Shown here: positions 1 through 8,674 of the stretch, piece by piece
Numbering within the stretch: the first letter of the stretch is position 1
Layout of the letters: the number at the start of each line of letters is the position of its first letter
IMG/VR virus record: IMGVR_UViG_3300026488_000246
Location: 1-64,000 of that record
From: a virus
Reading direction: 5' to 3' (one strand)
DNA: 64,000 bases
Position numbers and translations under genes: made by a program
Notes under the pieces: model-generated
Databases searched by the model: none
Told to the model about the DNA's origin: nothing
What the model saw: only the letters and a program-made list of their open reading frames with translations

Positions 1-678
1 TCATAAACTTTGATTTTTCAGTGCATTAAGCACATAATCAGGAGCTTCTGTAATAGGCTTAAGTCCTTTCAGAAACAGATAGTTCTTTACTTGCAAACTA
101 AAGAAGTCAAAACTTATTTTTGTTAATCTATCTTGTAATCTTCTTAAATCTTTCAGATTCTTCCTTTCATATTGATAAACTTCTATGGCAAACATCCTTT
201 TTCCTTTCAAGAATGAAGGAGTTCTACTTATAGCCATGAATCTAATGGATGATATAACGTCAAGATGTGGAAACTTTGATTCAAAATGTTTCCGTGCATA
301 ATTCCTGATAAGTTTCACATCATCTACATCGATAGGGCCGAATGCATACTTACAACCAACATGGATACCATGAGGAGAGAGTTCAATGAAGAAGTCTCTT
401 TTATGATTTCCATTAGTTAGTAAAACAGACTCAAGAAATGATAAGGGTTCATATTTTGAATTGCATTTATCAAAATCAAAGATAGGTTGATAATAGATAC
501 CTGTGCTATGGAAGTAGAATGGAACAACATGAATTTCTGCTTTACCACGAAGAAAGTTTATAGCTTTTTCCATAATAGATTGCTTAAAATGTGAGTAACT
601 ACGTTTGACAAATGTCATAGTAGCTGTATATTTATACCAGATAGTTAACTCATCAATGTTTGGAAGAGAGTTTGCCAT
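1..678 (-). CDS. Primase-polymerase (AEP)-fold-like protein
   Basis: 225 aa. The sequence has the motif order of archaeo-eukaryotic primase-fold enzymes: IFDFD at residues 66-70 (motif I, hDhD, metal ligands), SPHGIHV at 101-107 (motif II, sxH-like), then SSIRFMAISRTPSFLKGK, which resembles the motif III region with its R-P-S/G-x-x-x-K pattern. If correct, it would bind nucleotides and metal and could prime DNA synthesis or repair. The start has AGGAGA upstream and the ATG lies 12 bp beyond the stop of the 290-aa gene, so the two are probably co-transcribed. The family call rests on motifs read by eye; the catalytic carboxylate of motif III is not obvious, so it may be an inactive relative. 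A second protein with the same motif order lies at 28478-29236. Confidence 0.5.
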   Translation of the reverse strand: MANSLPNIDELTIWYKYTATMTFVKRSYSHFKQSIMEKAINFLRGKAEIHVVPFYFHSTGIYYQPIFDFDKCNSKYEPLSFLESVLLTNGNHKRDFFIELSPHGIHVGCKYAFGPIDVDDVKLIRNYARKHFESKFPHLDVISSIRFMAISRTPSFLKGKRMFAIEVYQYERKNLKDLRRLQDRLTKISFDFFSLQVKNYLFLKGLKPITEAPDYVLNALKNQSL

Positions 679-689
679 CTAACTATCTC

Positions 690-1562
690 CTATTCAACCA
701 TGGTTCCTGTAAGTATCATCAAACATTCAAACTTACAAAATTCACCAACACCCAAATTGAAAAGTTGTTTGTATAGAGCATTGATTGTATTATCATCTTC
801 TATTAGATATGGAAGAAGTATTTCAAAGTCATCTGGGTCAATTCCGAATAGTTCTAAAACTTCAGGTTCATTAGACAGTTTCTTCATATACGTTTCAAAA
901 TAATCCTTGAACTTATCATCCTTTACAACATCTATCAGATTTTCTACAGGTACATATCTGAATAGAGATAATAGAGCATTCAAAGACTTCTGATTATTGA
1001 GAGTTATAGAAGCAAAAGGTTGTAGATATAAGTTTCTATACTTATTATGCTGTATTACATAGAGCATAAGGATAGCTAAAGCCAATCTTGGTATATCATA
1101 TGTAGTAAAGAAATACTTGTATATGCTGAAGAATAGTTGGTATGGTCTTTCAATAACGTATATCTTATCAATAGAAAGATCTTCAAAAAATCTTTCCAAA
1201 GCTATGCCTACTAATTGCAAAGCTTTTTCTGTGGGTAAATCATCTTCATCTGTCAATATTTTGTATACTAAATCAAATACTTCTTGAGTTGAAATATTAG
1301 GATTTCTTAGATATCTTTCAACATCAGACATGGAACCAAAATCTTCAACAACATCTTCATCAACAGAGTCGTCTCCAGGATACCATTCATATTCTGGATA
1401 GTTTACATTGTTAGCTATGTCAACCTTAACATCTGGATTATAGAAATACATAGCTGGTTGAGCAGGCTTAGTTGTACTTACTTGAGGAATGGATGCTGAT
1501 GTATTAGTTTCATCAAATCTTTCCTTAGCCACTTGTTTCAACCATTCAAGATAGTATTCCAT
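690..1562 (-). CDS. Unknown acidic 290-aa protein
   Basis: Not recognised. 290 aa, start supported by AAGGAGG seven bases upstream. Residues 1-75 are low in hydrophobic residues, with a Ser/Thr/Pro-rich stretch (about 20-37) and an acidic run (DDSVDEDVVEDFG, about 64-76). The remainder is predicted mostly helical, Leu/Tyr-rich, with no membrane segment or catalytic motif I can see. It begins the cistron pair that ends with the primase-fold-like gene. A virion or assembly role is possible but unsupported. Confidence 0.75.
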   Translation of the reverse strand: MEYYLEWLKQVAKERFDETNTSASIPQVSTTKPAQPAMYFYNPDVKVDIANNVNYPEYEWYPGDDSVDEDVVEDFGSMSDVERYLRNPNISTQEVFDLVYKILTDEDDLPTEKALQLVGIALERFFEDLSIDKIYVIERPYQLFFSIYKYFFTTYDIPRLALAILMLYVIQHNKYRNLYLQPFASITLNNQKSLNALLSLFRYVPVENLIDVVKDDKFKDYFETYMKKLSNEPEVLELFGIDPDDFEILLPYLIEDDNTINALYKQLFNLGVGEFCKFECLMILTGTMVE

Positions 1563-1594
1563 TATCGTCCTCCTTGAAAAGAATTGTTTGAAAT

Positions 1595-1622
1595 AGGATG
1601 GATCCCATTAGGGACCCATCCT
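1595..1622 (-). terminator. Intrinsic terminator-like hairpin
   Basis: GGATGGATCCC and GGGACCCATCC form a stem with an ATTA loop, between the 347-aa gene stop and the 290-aa gene start on the minus strand. No long T-run follows; it matches the GC-rich hairpins that end most other units in the window. Confidence 0.7.
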
Positions 1623-2665
1623 TATTGTTGTTTTGGTTGTGGAAGTTTAGGTTGTTGATTCCTCATATTCTTTGCTACTTTGCTTAAACATTCAATAGTT
1701 TTTGGATCAACCAATACTTTACCAAATATCCTAACAGCAATTGAAGCAAGTAATGATGCAAGAACCATATCATGTTTCAAGAGTAACACCTGGAAGATTC
1801 TTGCAAAAACTTTACCTAATACATTAGATACTACAAGTTTAGCAAGCAGTCCTTTGCCTTCTGATTCTTTAATTCTTTTAAGAACCTTTTTAACTTCTTC
1901 ATACTTTGTTTTTGCAATCTTAACAGGACCGATTACAGTATTCCATATACTAGCAATGAGACCTGAATTTTCGTTTTCTTCCGTACTCGATGATGTATTT
2001 CTTGCTTGTCCAAATATTGCTTTATAAGCTTTGTTAAGTTCTATATCATTGATATCTGGAATCTTAAATTCTTTCATGTGTTTTGCAATATCATTGAGTA
2101 GTTTCTTATCGATATTAGGAAGAGTTTCAAGCTTCTTAATTACAGCATCATCAAGTAGTCCATGATAGAAGATGATTGAAAAATCAATAGCAGATGAGGC
2201 AATTACATACTCTTTTGCATAATTGAGTTTACTAGCTTTATATAAGCTTGATTGTCCAAATAAAGCTCCAAAAGATTCAAGAACTATTTCTGCTATTAAT
2301 TCAGGTTCTAAAGTTTTGAACCTCATTTTTACACAATCAATAACAGACTTTGGTTCACCTTCAATTTCAGCATCTTTTTTAAGTTTCTTTATCAGTTCAA
2401 CTAATCTTGGTTTTGTTGTCTTTTCAACAATAGCCATTACATAAGCCATAGTCTTTACTGTAGCTAGATAAGAAAGAGCTGCTACAGTATAGCGTAAAGA
2501 CCTATTATTCTTGAAAACATTAGCAGCTTCCTTAATTCCTACACCACGTATGAGCTTATTCAACCAGTAATCAGCATCTTTATTTGTAGCTACACCAAGA
2601 GCTATTGAAACTATGAAAATGTCCCATATTGAAAGTCTCCAAAACAAAAGCTTTATTCTATTCAT
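1622..2665 (-). CDS. Membrane-associated helical protein, unknown
   Basis: 347 aa, not recognised. A hydrophobic N-terminal segment (about 12-26), a second near 55-80 and a C-terminal hydrophobic region (about 285-320) suggest membrane association. The middle is Lys/Glu-rich helix. The tail is Pro/Gln/Lys-rich (PKLPQPKQQ). The start lies six bases past the stop of the beta C-half with no good Shine-Dalgarno of its own, so translational coupling to that gene is likely. Other Lys-rich helical proteins with hydrophobic patches occur in the window (53509-54582, 55343-56347), with no shared motif that I can see. Confidence 0.7.
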   Translation of the reverse strand: MNRIKLLFWRLSIWDIFIVSIALGVATNKDADYWLNKLIRGVGIKEAANVFKNNRSLRYTVAALSYLATVKTMAYVMAIVEKTTKPRLVELIKKLKKDAEIEGEPKSVIDCVKMRFKTLEPELIAEIVLESFGALFGQSSLYKASKLNYAKEYVIASSAIDFSIIFYHGLLDDAVIKKLETLPNIDKKLLNDIAKHMKEFKIPDINDIELNKAYKAIFGQARNTSSSTEENENSGLIASIWNTVIGPVKIAKTKYEEVKKVLKRIKESEGKGLLAKLVVSNVLGKVFARIFQVLLLKHDMVLASLLASIAVRIFGKVLVDPKTIECLSKVAKNMRNQQPKLPQPKQQ

Positions 2666-2670
2666 TATTG

Positions 2671-4719
2671 TTAGACCTCTAAATCTTCTGTTATCATCAT
2701 ACCAGCTATATAAGCCTTTAACATTCTATTTGATACAGGTTTGGAGAATTCAACATCTTTCATTGATGCTTCACCTTTAGAGGCAATCTCTCTTACAACC
2801 TGATATTTAGCTTTAATGTCATCAGAATGAATAGTCATGAATTCTTTGAGTATATTGTCAGCTCCCCAAGAAATAAGGGACCATGTATCAAGCTCACCTT
2901 CTCTTTGTGCTCTTTCTCCTTTATCACCAACAGGTTGCATTGTTTTGGACTTGTATCGTTTACCATAGGATCTTGCAGATGCTTTTGTATCTGCTAATTG
3001 CTCAAGTTTAAACCAGTAAACAAATCCAAACGCGACAGGATACTTTGATTTGACATTTCCAAATTCTGGAAGAGTTACGTAATCTTTAAGTTTCCAACCG
3101 TAATGATCATAGATTCTTAATACGTCATCTAAGTTTAATCCATTAACAGGTGAAGAATAAACAACCACACCATTGGCTATAAAGTCATCTATAAGTTTTT
3201 GTTTATCTTCCTTCGACATAGCATTCAACTGAGTAATCAGTTGTGATTTTATGTTGGGTTTTCTATCATATACAACAGAATAGAATTCCTTAAGAATGTT
3301 GATAGCTGTATCATATGAACCATTAGTTACAGCATCTTTAATCTTTTCTGTGATGTAGTAACAAGCTCTTGACAAGTACATTTCAATAAGCTGTCCTGGG
3401 TTCTTACGAGAGACAATACCTAGTTGGTTTGCAATCATATCGAAAGGCTTACCATCAGGATCTCTTGGCATAAGATCATCTGGTATAATTCTTGATACAA
3501 CTCCTTTATTTCCATGAAGGTTAGCAAATTTATCTCCAATTTCTGTCGGTTTTTCATATCTGTATACATATCTAATTATGACTGAATCTTTAAGCTTTTG
3601 TCCCTTATATGAAACTCCATAAGGTTCAGCTTTAAGTTTTGTTGCTGTATCTGGTTGTAATCCTAACGCTCTATATTCATTAATGGATTCTTCAGCTTCT
3701 TCTATTTGTTTTTGTATAAGAGGTAATAGCTCTGGGAAGTATTCTTTAACAAACTCTTCTGATGGAGCATAGATTTCTATAGAGAGTAAGTCGGCATCAT
3801 AATTCAATGGATAAAGTTTGTAACCACTAAAGTGTAATACATCTGGGTTAATTTCATAGTTTTCACCAGAAAGTAACTCTATCCTTGGTTTAGTCACAAC
3901 AAGAGGTTTCTTAGCTGGTACATGACCTAATTCACTTATGATAGAAACAATCTTCTCATCTTTCGTAATCTCTATATCTCTTTGATTTATATGAACAGAG
4001 ATACCCATCTCTTTAGCAGCTGATTCAGAAAGTATAATACCATCCTCGAAGTTAAATCCTCTATAAGGCATGAAAACTGTGTAAAATCTCAATCCAGCCT
4101 TATAAGCACCTTGTTCATCAAAGAAGAATTTATGTTTAGCTAATAACTGGTTTGGTTGAACTTTATCACCTTCTTCAACCAAGATATCATATTCAATAGC
4201 TACTTTTACAGTTCCTGATCCAGTTGGTCTAATATCAAATACTTCTTGTGTTCCATCTTTGTACTGTACAACAATAAAATCTTTTGTTATTCTCTTAACT
4301 ACACCCTCTTTTTTAGCTTTGATAGCAAATGTTGATGAAGACAATAATGCTGGTAATGTTTCATATCCAGATAGGATATAAGGCCTTTGTGAATGTTTTA
4401 CAGCAATCACGTGTCTTTGTTGAGAAGCTGCCATAAGAATCCTTGCAGGGTCATTAGTAGAGGCTAAAGGATTTATAGATACAGCTACGGAGTAGATATT
4501 AGTATCTTCATCCTGAGTTTTGATTACTAATTTTCCAGCTAAATTAACAGTTACAGCACCAGTTGCAAAATGTTGTACAGCTCCAATATTTTGTGAATTA
4601 TGAGAAAGTACTTTTGAATTCTGTATAGCAAAAAGATGATCAGCACTGTCTACTTCAATGTCAACCATGGTTACTTTTTGATTCAAAGGTTTAATACGTC
4701 TAACTTTAATCTTTCTCAT
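2671..4719 (-). CDS. rpoB-C: RNA polymerase beta subunit, C-terminal half, with split-intein C-part
   Basis: 682 aa. Residues 1-41 are an intein C-part: block F (VTMVDIEVDSADHLFAI, 16-32) and block G ending VLSHN, with Ser42 as the +1 nucleophile. The C-extein starts SQNIGAVQHFA, which continues the beta motif CPxDSPE found at the end of the N-half. Further on are beta signatures: GDKFANLHGNKGVVSRIIP, DMIANQLGIVSRKNPGQ (active-site region), and the C-terminal REGELDTWSLISWGA. After trans-splicing with the 5405-7936 product the mature subunit would be 742 + 641 = 1383 aa. The start is ATG with a weak AGAGGTTAG site. A terminator hairpin precedes it on the minus strand, so it may depend on readthrough or on a promoter I cannot identify. 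Confidence 0.95.
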   Translation of the reverse strand: MRKIKVRRIKPLNQKVTMVDIEVDSADHLFAIQNSKVLSHNSQNIGAVQHFATGAVTVNLAGKLVIKTQDEDTNIYSVAVSINPLASTNDPARILMAASQQRHVIAVKHSQRPYILSGYETLPALLSSSTFAIKAKKEGVVKRITKDFIVVQYKDGTQEVFDIRPTGSGTVKVAIEYDILVEEGDKVQPNQLLAKHKFFFDEQGAYKAGLRFYTVFMPYRGFNFEDGIILSESAAKEMGISVHINQRDIEITKDEKIVSIISELGHVPAKKPLVVTKPRIELLSGENYEINPDVLHFSGYKLYPLNYDADLLSIEIYAPSEEFVKEYFPELLPLIQKQIEEAEESINEYRALGLQPDTATKLKAEPYGVSYKGQKLKDSVIIRYVYRYEKPTEIGDKFANLHGNKGVVSRIIPDDLMPRDPDGKPFDMIANQLGIVSRKNPGQLIEMYLSRACYYITEKIKDAVTNGSYDTAINILKEFYSVVYDRKPNIKSQLITQLNAMSKEDKQKLIDDFIANGVVVYSSPVNGLNLDDVLRIYDHYGWKLKDYVTLPEFGNVKSKYPVAFGFVYWFKLEQLADTKASARSYGKRYKSKTMQPVGDKGERAQREGELDTWSLISWGADNILKEFMTIHSDDIKAKYQVVREIASKGEASMKDVEFSKPVSNRMLKAYIAGMMITEDLEV

Positions 4720-4767
4720 CTTTTCTCTAACCTCTCTTCTTTTCTCAAAGAAAAGTTCTAGGAAAAT

Positions 4768-4799
4768 GGGTATGGGATCGAAAAGATGATCCCATACCC
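4768..4799 (-). terminator. Terminator hairpin between zincin and beta C-half
   Basis: Perfect 12-bp stem: GGGTATGGGATC (4768-4779) with GATCCCATACCC (4788-4799), loop of 8. It ends the zincin transcript and lies about 50 nt upstream of the beta C-half start on the minus strand. Confidence 0.8.
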
Positions 4800-4805
4800 T
4801 ATCAT

Positions 4806-5291
4806 CTAAGTTTCAGGATCAATCGACAAATTCTGCAGAAATCTCAAATAATGAGATCTTATAGCTAGTAGTGCATCTTGCTTACTATAACCTTCTATAT
4901 TGTATTTGGTCACGACCCAAGTTGCAAATTTTTCTAGCAATTCTGTAGTCTCATTAGTATTGATGAATTTATGTTTCACATAGAAAGCTAACTGAAATCC
5001 GTATGCTTCTGTTTCAAACTCAAATGTTTTCTTGTATGACCAACTAATCCATTTTTCTGGAAGAAACTTGAAATACTTCAACCACCTTCCTAAACAATAC
5101 TTTACAGGATTCTTCCAAAATTGCTTAGAGTGGAAAATTTCATGATATATCAAACCTAAGTCATTTCTATATTGTGGTTTAATGAAGTTAACTGGTCCTA
5201 CATTGTAACCACCAAAACGTTTAGGAATACAACAATCTGTAAAAAAGACAACAATGGGAAGTATCTTCTTATAAGTTTTGAATATCATCAT
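4806..5291 (-). CDS. Small zincin-like (HExxH) protein between the beta halves
   Basis: 161 aa from the start chosen here. It contains YHEIFHSKQF, an HExxH zinc-site motif (His50, Glu51, His54), followed by FEFETEAYGFQ near residues 90-100, where a third zinc ligand (Glu) would sit in gluzincin-like folds. The longest frame would begin at 5333, but that ATG belongs to the conserved 50-bp repeat (AAAATGAAACG). The ATGATG at 5291 has GTGAGGATT seven bases upstream and is the better start. It is probably not a homing endonuclease, although its position between fractured gene halves is where such genes are often found. Role unknown; peptidase activity is inferred from the motif only. Confidence 0.7.
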   Translation of the reverse strand: MMIFKTYKKILPIVVFFTDCCIPKRFGGYNVGPVNFIKPQYRNDLGLIYHEIFHSKQFWKNPVKYCLGRWLKYFKFLPEKWISWSYKKTFEFETEAYGFQLAFYVKHKFINTNETTELLEKFATWVVTKYNIEGYSKQDALLAIRSHYLRFLQNLSIDPET

Positions 5292-5320
5292 AGAATCCTC
5301 ACAATTGTATCCAAAATCGA

Positions 5321-5371
5321 GGAAACGTTTCATTTTGTAATAAAGTTGTATATGGTTATAAGGTTAGGTTA
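5321..5371 (-). promoter_or_regulatory. 50-bp conserved element (minus strand), upstream of zincin
   Basis: Read on the minus strand: AACCTAACCTTATAACCATA, then TACAACTTTATTACA, AAATG, AAACGTTTCC. One of seven near-identical copies. It lies directly in front of the zincin gene, and its internal ATG creates a false longer start for that gene. Probably a phage-specific promoter or transcript leader. Confidence 0.65.
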
Positions 5372-5386
5372 CTAGGAAACAAAGGA

Positions 5387-5411
5387 AGGATAGACCAAAG
5401 AGGCCTATCCT
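5387..5411 (-). terminator. Terminator hairpin after the beta N-half
   Basis: AGGATAGACC and GGCCTATCCT form a stem overlapping the last codons of the beta N-half gene on the minus strand. It separates that gene from the zincin promoter element. Confidence 0.65.
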
Positions 5412-7936
5412 ATTGCTTCAAATTCATATCTATCAGGATCTTGCATAATGACTTCTAATGGGAGTACTACATACATCTTTTGCACAGTATCATAAACAGG
5501 AAATCTATGATCCTTACTACATACGATTACTGTACCATCTTCAAGTTCAATTTCATAAGTTTCTTTGAATGAAAGTTGTTTATTCTTAACTTCCACAAGA
5601 CCCACAGAACCTTCAATCTTATCACCAGGTTGAATGTCCATTATGCGTGTTGGAATGGGATCATAATAGTTTGAATCATATTTGTAAACTATAGTATCTG
5701 GATGTAGACATTCTGGAGAGTCAACTGGACATATGGTTCCAAAATAAGTTGGATCTACATTCCTCATAGTAATTGGAACGTTTTCAGATTTTATACCACC
5801 ATAACCAGCATAAGTAACCCTTGTTACATAAGAAGATTCTATTACTGGATTAATGGCATCTACTTGTTGATATTGTGAAACAGCATCAGTCATTGTAAGA
5901 TCTTTAAGCAATGCATCCTTTGGTATCTTAATCTTCTCTTTTGTTCTTTTTTCTCCAACAGCCATAGCTTCTTTCATTCTATACTTGTATAACTCAAGGT
6001 AAAGTCTCTTATAAAGCAATACAGCAAATACTTCAACAGATCTGATTCTACGATACCTTAAATCAGTTTGTGAAGTAACTACACCACTATAAGCTAGTTG
6101 ACAAGCATACCAGAATAGTCCATGTACTGTTTCTGGAAGGTTTTCTGTTTTCAATATGTAGAATGTGAGTGGATCTATAAACCTATCAAAGTAGGATTCA
6201 ATTTGTCTAGCAAATCTATGTGAAACAAGATTACTAATGATTTCCATCCAATACTCAAAATCATCCTTTTCTGGAAATCTCTTAAGAAGTTTTAGACCAT
6301 TGATAAGAATCTTTTGTTCAGGTGATGCTTTAACAAGCTTTAGATACTTACCATCAGGAAGTTTAATATCTTCTTTTGGATCACCATCTTCTGTTAGTTC
6401 ATATTTGATTCCAAGTTGTTCTAAAGTATTTCCAAGTGACTTGAAGTAAAGAATGAAAAGTAGAATCATAGGAAGCTTTTTACCAAGCACTAAACCGTAG
6501 AATGACTTTATCTTATTCTTTGTTTCAAGAGTAACTGTAGCATTTGCAAAGTTTGTCCTGATAACAACTTCACCAGGTCTATAAGAAACAACAGGAAGTG
6601 GAAATAGTTGATGTATCAGTACTCTTTTGACACCATTAACTATAAAGTAGTTATCGTCAATTATCTTTGGAATTAACAGCTCAATCGTGTGATATTTGCC
6701 TGTATTAAGGTCTTCTATGACAATTTCAAGCATTTCTTGCTCAGTTTTGGCAATATCTCTAAGTTCAACAGGTTTCCTATCAACAGAGACTATCCTAAAC
6801 TGAAGTTTATTAAAGTACGTATTGAATACCTTGATAAAGTTTTCTAGATTTTGGAAAGCAACTTTCCTAGCTTCAATTACGTTTCCAGTTTGTGGAGGAG
6901 ATGCTACTTTCCTGACATTAGATATAACATCCTCTTTTGTAGTCTTTTCTGGAATCTGAGGCGGCTTAATCTGTATCTTTGTAAGCTCTCTTATAATAGA
7001 TTCTACTTCTTTATCAGAAACCTCTGAATCTTGTGTTATTACAGCCTTAATGGCTTTAGCTGCAATTTTCTTGATGTTTTTCTTATCTGATAGTTTAACA
7101 TTAGCAACTTCATCAGGATATGTATTTGCATATTGTCTTATGTCTAAAGATACAATCTCTCTTGTATCTTTATCAGGTATAACTTCTTTAAGCTTTGATA
7201 TAATCTTTGTTGTCTTAGAATCAATTTCATCATCTGTTGATTTATCTCTGTTAAGATATTTGATAACAGATACAAAACGACTAAGCAAAGATTCTGGTTT
7301 GCTAAAAGATTCATGTCCAGAATCATAGACAAGCATATTGATTGTATTACCAACCTTTGTTTTGAATGTAACAAAGATTTTTCCATAAGTTTCATCAAAC
7401 CAATCTTTAAATGCTTCATCATCTTTGAGCATTTTGATGATAGGATAGATCCTAAGCTTTCTTAATTCTGTTTGTGTAAAAGTTTGTGGTAAATTACTTA
7501 GATCTATGAAGTCATATACAAATCTATAATCGTATTTTTCAATGTTATCAGTTAGATTCTTCAAACAAGTTTCTACAAATTTGATGTACTTATCAGCATA
7601 TGGATATTTGTAACCCTTCTGTTCAATCCTAAATAGAGCAGGTGATATATCAATGATTACTGAACGTTTAGTCTTAAGAATGGTAGGATTCGTGTAAATT
7701 GGTTTCTTACCTTTCTTTCTTGCTTCTTTGATGATAGATGGATTAATTCTTACACCACATTGCTGTATAGGTACATATCCTATGAATGATCCTTGTATTG
7801 GACTTTCAGGACTCCATATTTGATCTATTACAAGTTTATCACCTTCTGATAAAGAAATAAGAGCTACTCCTTTAGATGGAAGTTTAACATCCTTGGATCT
7901 TGTTGTAAATGGTTTGAATTGCTGTATAAGTTTCAT
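5405..7936 (-). CDS. rpoB-N: RNA polymerase beta subunit, N-terminal half, with split-intein N-part
   Basis: 843 aa. Residues 1-742 are the N-extein, ending GTICPVDSPE, the conserved beta motif that in bacteria continues with GxNIG. Residues 743-843 are a 101-aa intein N-part: Cys743 starts block A (CLHPDTIVYKY), and block B is GTVIVCSKDHRFPVY with the conserved His. The protein stops where canonical inteins carry their endonuclease insertion, the standard split position. The partner is the 2671-4719 gene, which supplies blocks F and G. Earlier beta features include VKRVLIHQLFPLPVVSYRPG and the TYAGYGGIKSENVPITMRN region before the splice point. The start has AAGGGGAG eight bases upstream. 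It is preceded by a copy of the 50-bp element on the same strand. Confidence 0.95.
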   Translation of the reverse strand: MKLIQQFKPFTTRSKDVKLPSKGVALISLSEGDKLVIDQIWSPESPIQGSFIGYVPIQQCGVRINPSIIKEARKKGKKPIYTNPTILKTKRSVIIDISPALFRIEQKGYKYPYADKYIKFVETCLKNLTDNIEKYDYRFVYDFIDLSNLPQTFTQTELRKLRIYPIIKMLKDDEAFKDWFDETYGKIFVTFKTKVGNTINMLVYDSGHESFSKPESLLSRFVSVIKYLNRDKSTDDEIDSKTTKIISKLKEVIPDKDTREIVSLDIRQYANTYPDEVANVKLSDKKNIKKIAAKAIKAVITQDSEVSDKEVESIIRELTKIQIKPPQIPEKTTKEDVISNVRKVASPPQTGNVIEARKVAFQNLENFIKVFNTYFNKLQFRIVSVDRKPVELRDIAKTEQEMLEIVIEDLNTGKYHTIELLIPKIIDDNYFIVNGVKRVLIHQLFPLPVVSYRPGEVVIRTNFANATVTLETKNKIKSFYGLVLGKKLPMILLFILYFKSLGNTLEQLGIKYELTEDGDPKEDIKLPDGKYLKLVKASPEQKILINGLKLLKRFPEKDDFEYWMEIISNLVSHRFARQIESYFDRFIDPLTFYILKTENLPETVHGLFWYACQLAYSGVVTSQTDLRYRRIRSVEVFAVLLYKRLYLELYKYRMKEAMAVGEKRTKEKIKIPKDALLKDLTMTDAVSQYQQVDAINPVIESSYVTRVTYAGYGGIKSENVPITMRNVDPTYFGTICPVDSPECLHPDTIVYKYDSNYYDPIPTRIMDIQPGDKIEGSVGLVEVKNKQLSFKETYEIELEDGTVIVCSKDHRFPVYDTVQKMYVVLPLEVIMQDPDRYEFEAIG

Positions 7937-8009
7937 GTGAATCTCCCCTTGTTGAAGTTTTCTATAGACTATTAATCAGTTCTATAATCAACTTTGTATA
8001 TCAAATGGT

Positions 8010-8059
8010 GGAAACGTTTCTAAATGTAATAAAGTTGTATAAGGTTATTAGGTTAGGTT
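8010..8059 (-). promoter_or_regulatory. 50-bp conserved element (minus strand), upstream of beta N-half
   Basis: Minus-strand copy of the seven-fold element; this one has the TTTAG variant in place of AAATG before AAACGTTTCC. It lies about 74 nt upstream of the beta N-half ATG, so the polymerase gene carries the same element as the baseplate/tail operons. Confidence 0.65.
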
Positions 8060-8118
8060 CTTCTATGATGAAACGTGAACAAAAGAATGTACAACATAAA
8101 CTAGAGAGGTAGCTATTG

Positions 8119-8674
8119 ATGAAAGGTCCACTTAGAAAAGCAATAGAGAAAGGAAGGTCTATATGGAACACAAAAGCTTTTGGACAAATCGAAATCTATG
8201 ATATCACACCATCGTTTGAAAAGAAATTTCGAGTTCTTATGTATTCCTAAGAATCAACCAGAAAATTCTTGTGTCATAAGAATTGAGACTAAAAATGGTT
8301 TCGTCAACAAAGTTTACATAGCTCTTGCTCAAGAATGGTTTTCAAGTAAGAAATCCAATATCATAGAGATATCAGGTGCTAGAAAGAAAATACCATTTGC
8401 GTCACTCGATAAAATCCTCTATAAAATTAGTAAGATTCCTAAAGAAGAAATCATGAACATCTTGAATAATCAAGTGTCTAAATCTTGGGTTTCAGAAGCA
8501 ACACCTGATTTTACAGATGAAAAGAAACCTAAGTGGCTTGTAACTCTTTCTTTAGTTCTTGAAATTGTAAGGAACATCCTCTATATAACGTTTACAATAT
8601 TATTCTTAAAGGCTGTATTCAAGCATCTAACTGTCAAAAGAGAGGTTCAATCTACAGAAAACAACTTGATGTGA
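8119..8674 (+). CDS. Small membrane protein, frameshifted
   Basis: Reading starts at ATG 8119 behind GAGAGGTAG and gives MKGPLRKAIEKGRSIWNTK...FEKKFRVLMYS, then stops at 8250. A second frame, open from before 8180 and running to 8674, continues naturally as CIPKNQPENSCVIRIETKNG and ends with a C-terminal membrane segment (WLVTLSLVLEIVRNILYITF). Joining needs a +1 shift near 8238-8250. The longer frame alone could start only at TTG 8180, which has no ribosome site. Either a real frameshift mutation, a sequencing error or programmed +1 shifting. Function unknown; it overlaps the next gene by ATGTGA. Confidence 0.55.

Noticed and set aside
4806-5291. Gene between the beta halves as a homing endonuclease
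   Set aside because: It has an HExxH zincin motif and none of the GIY-YIG, LAGLIDADG, HNH or EDxHD signatures.
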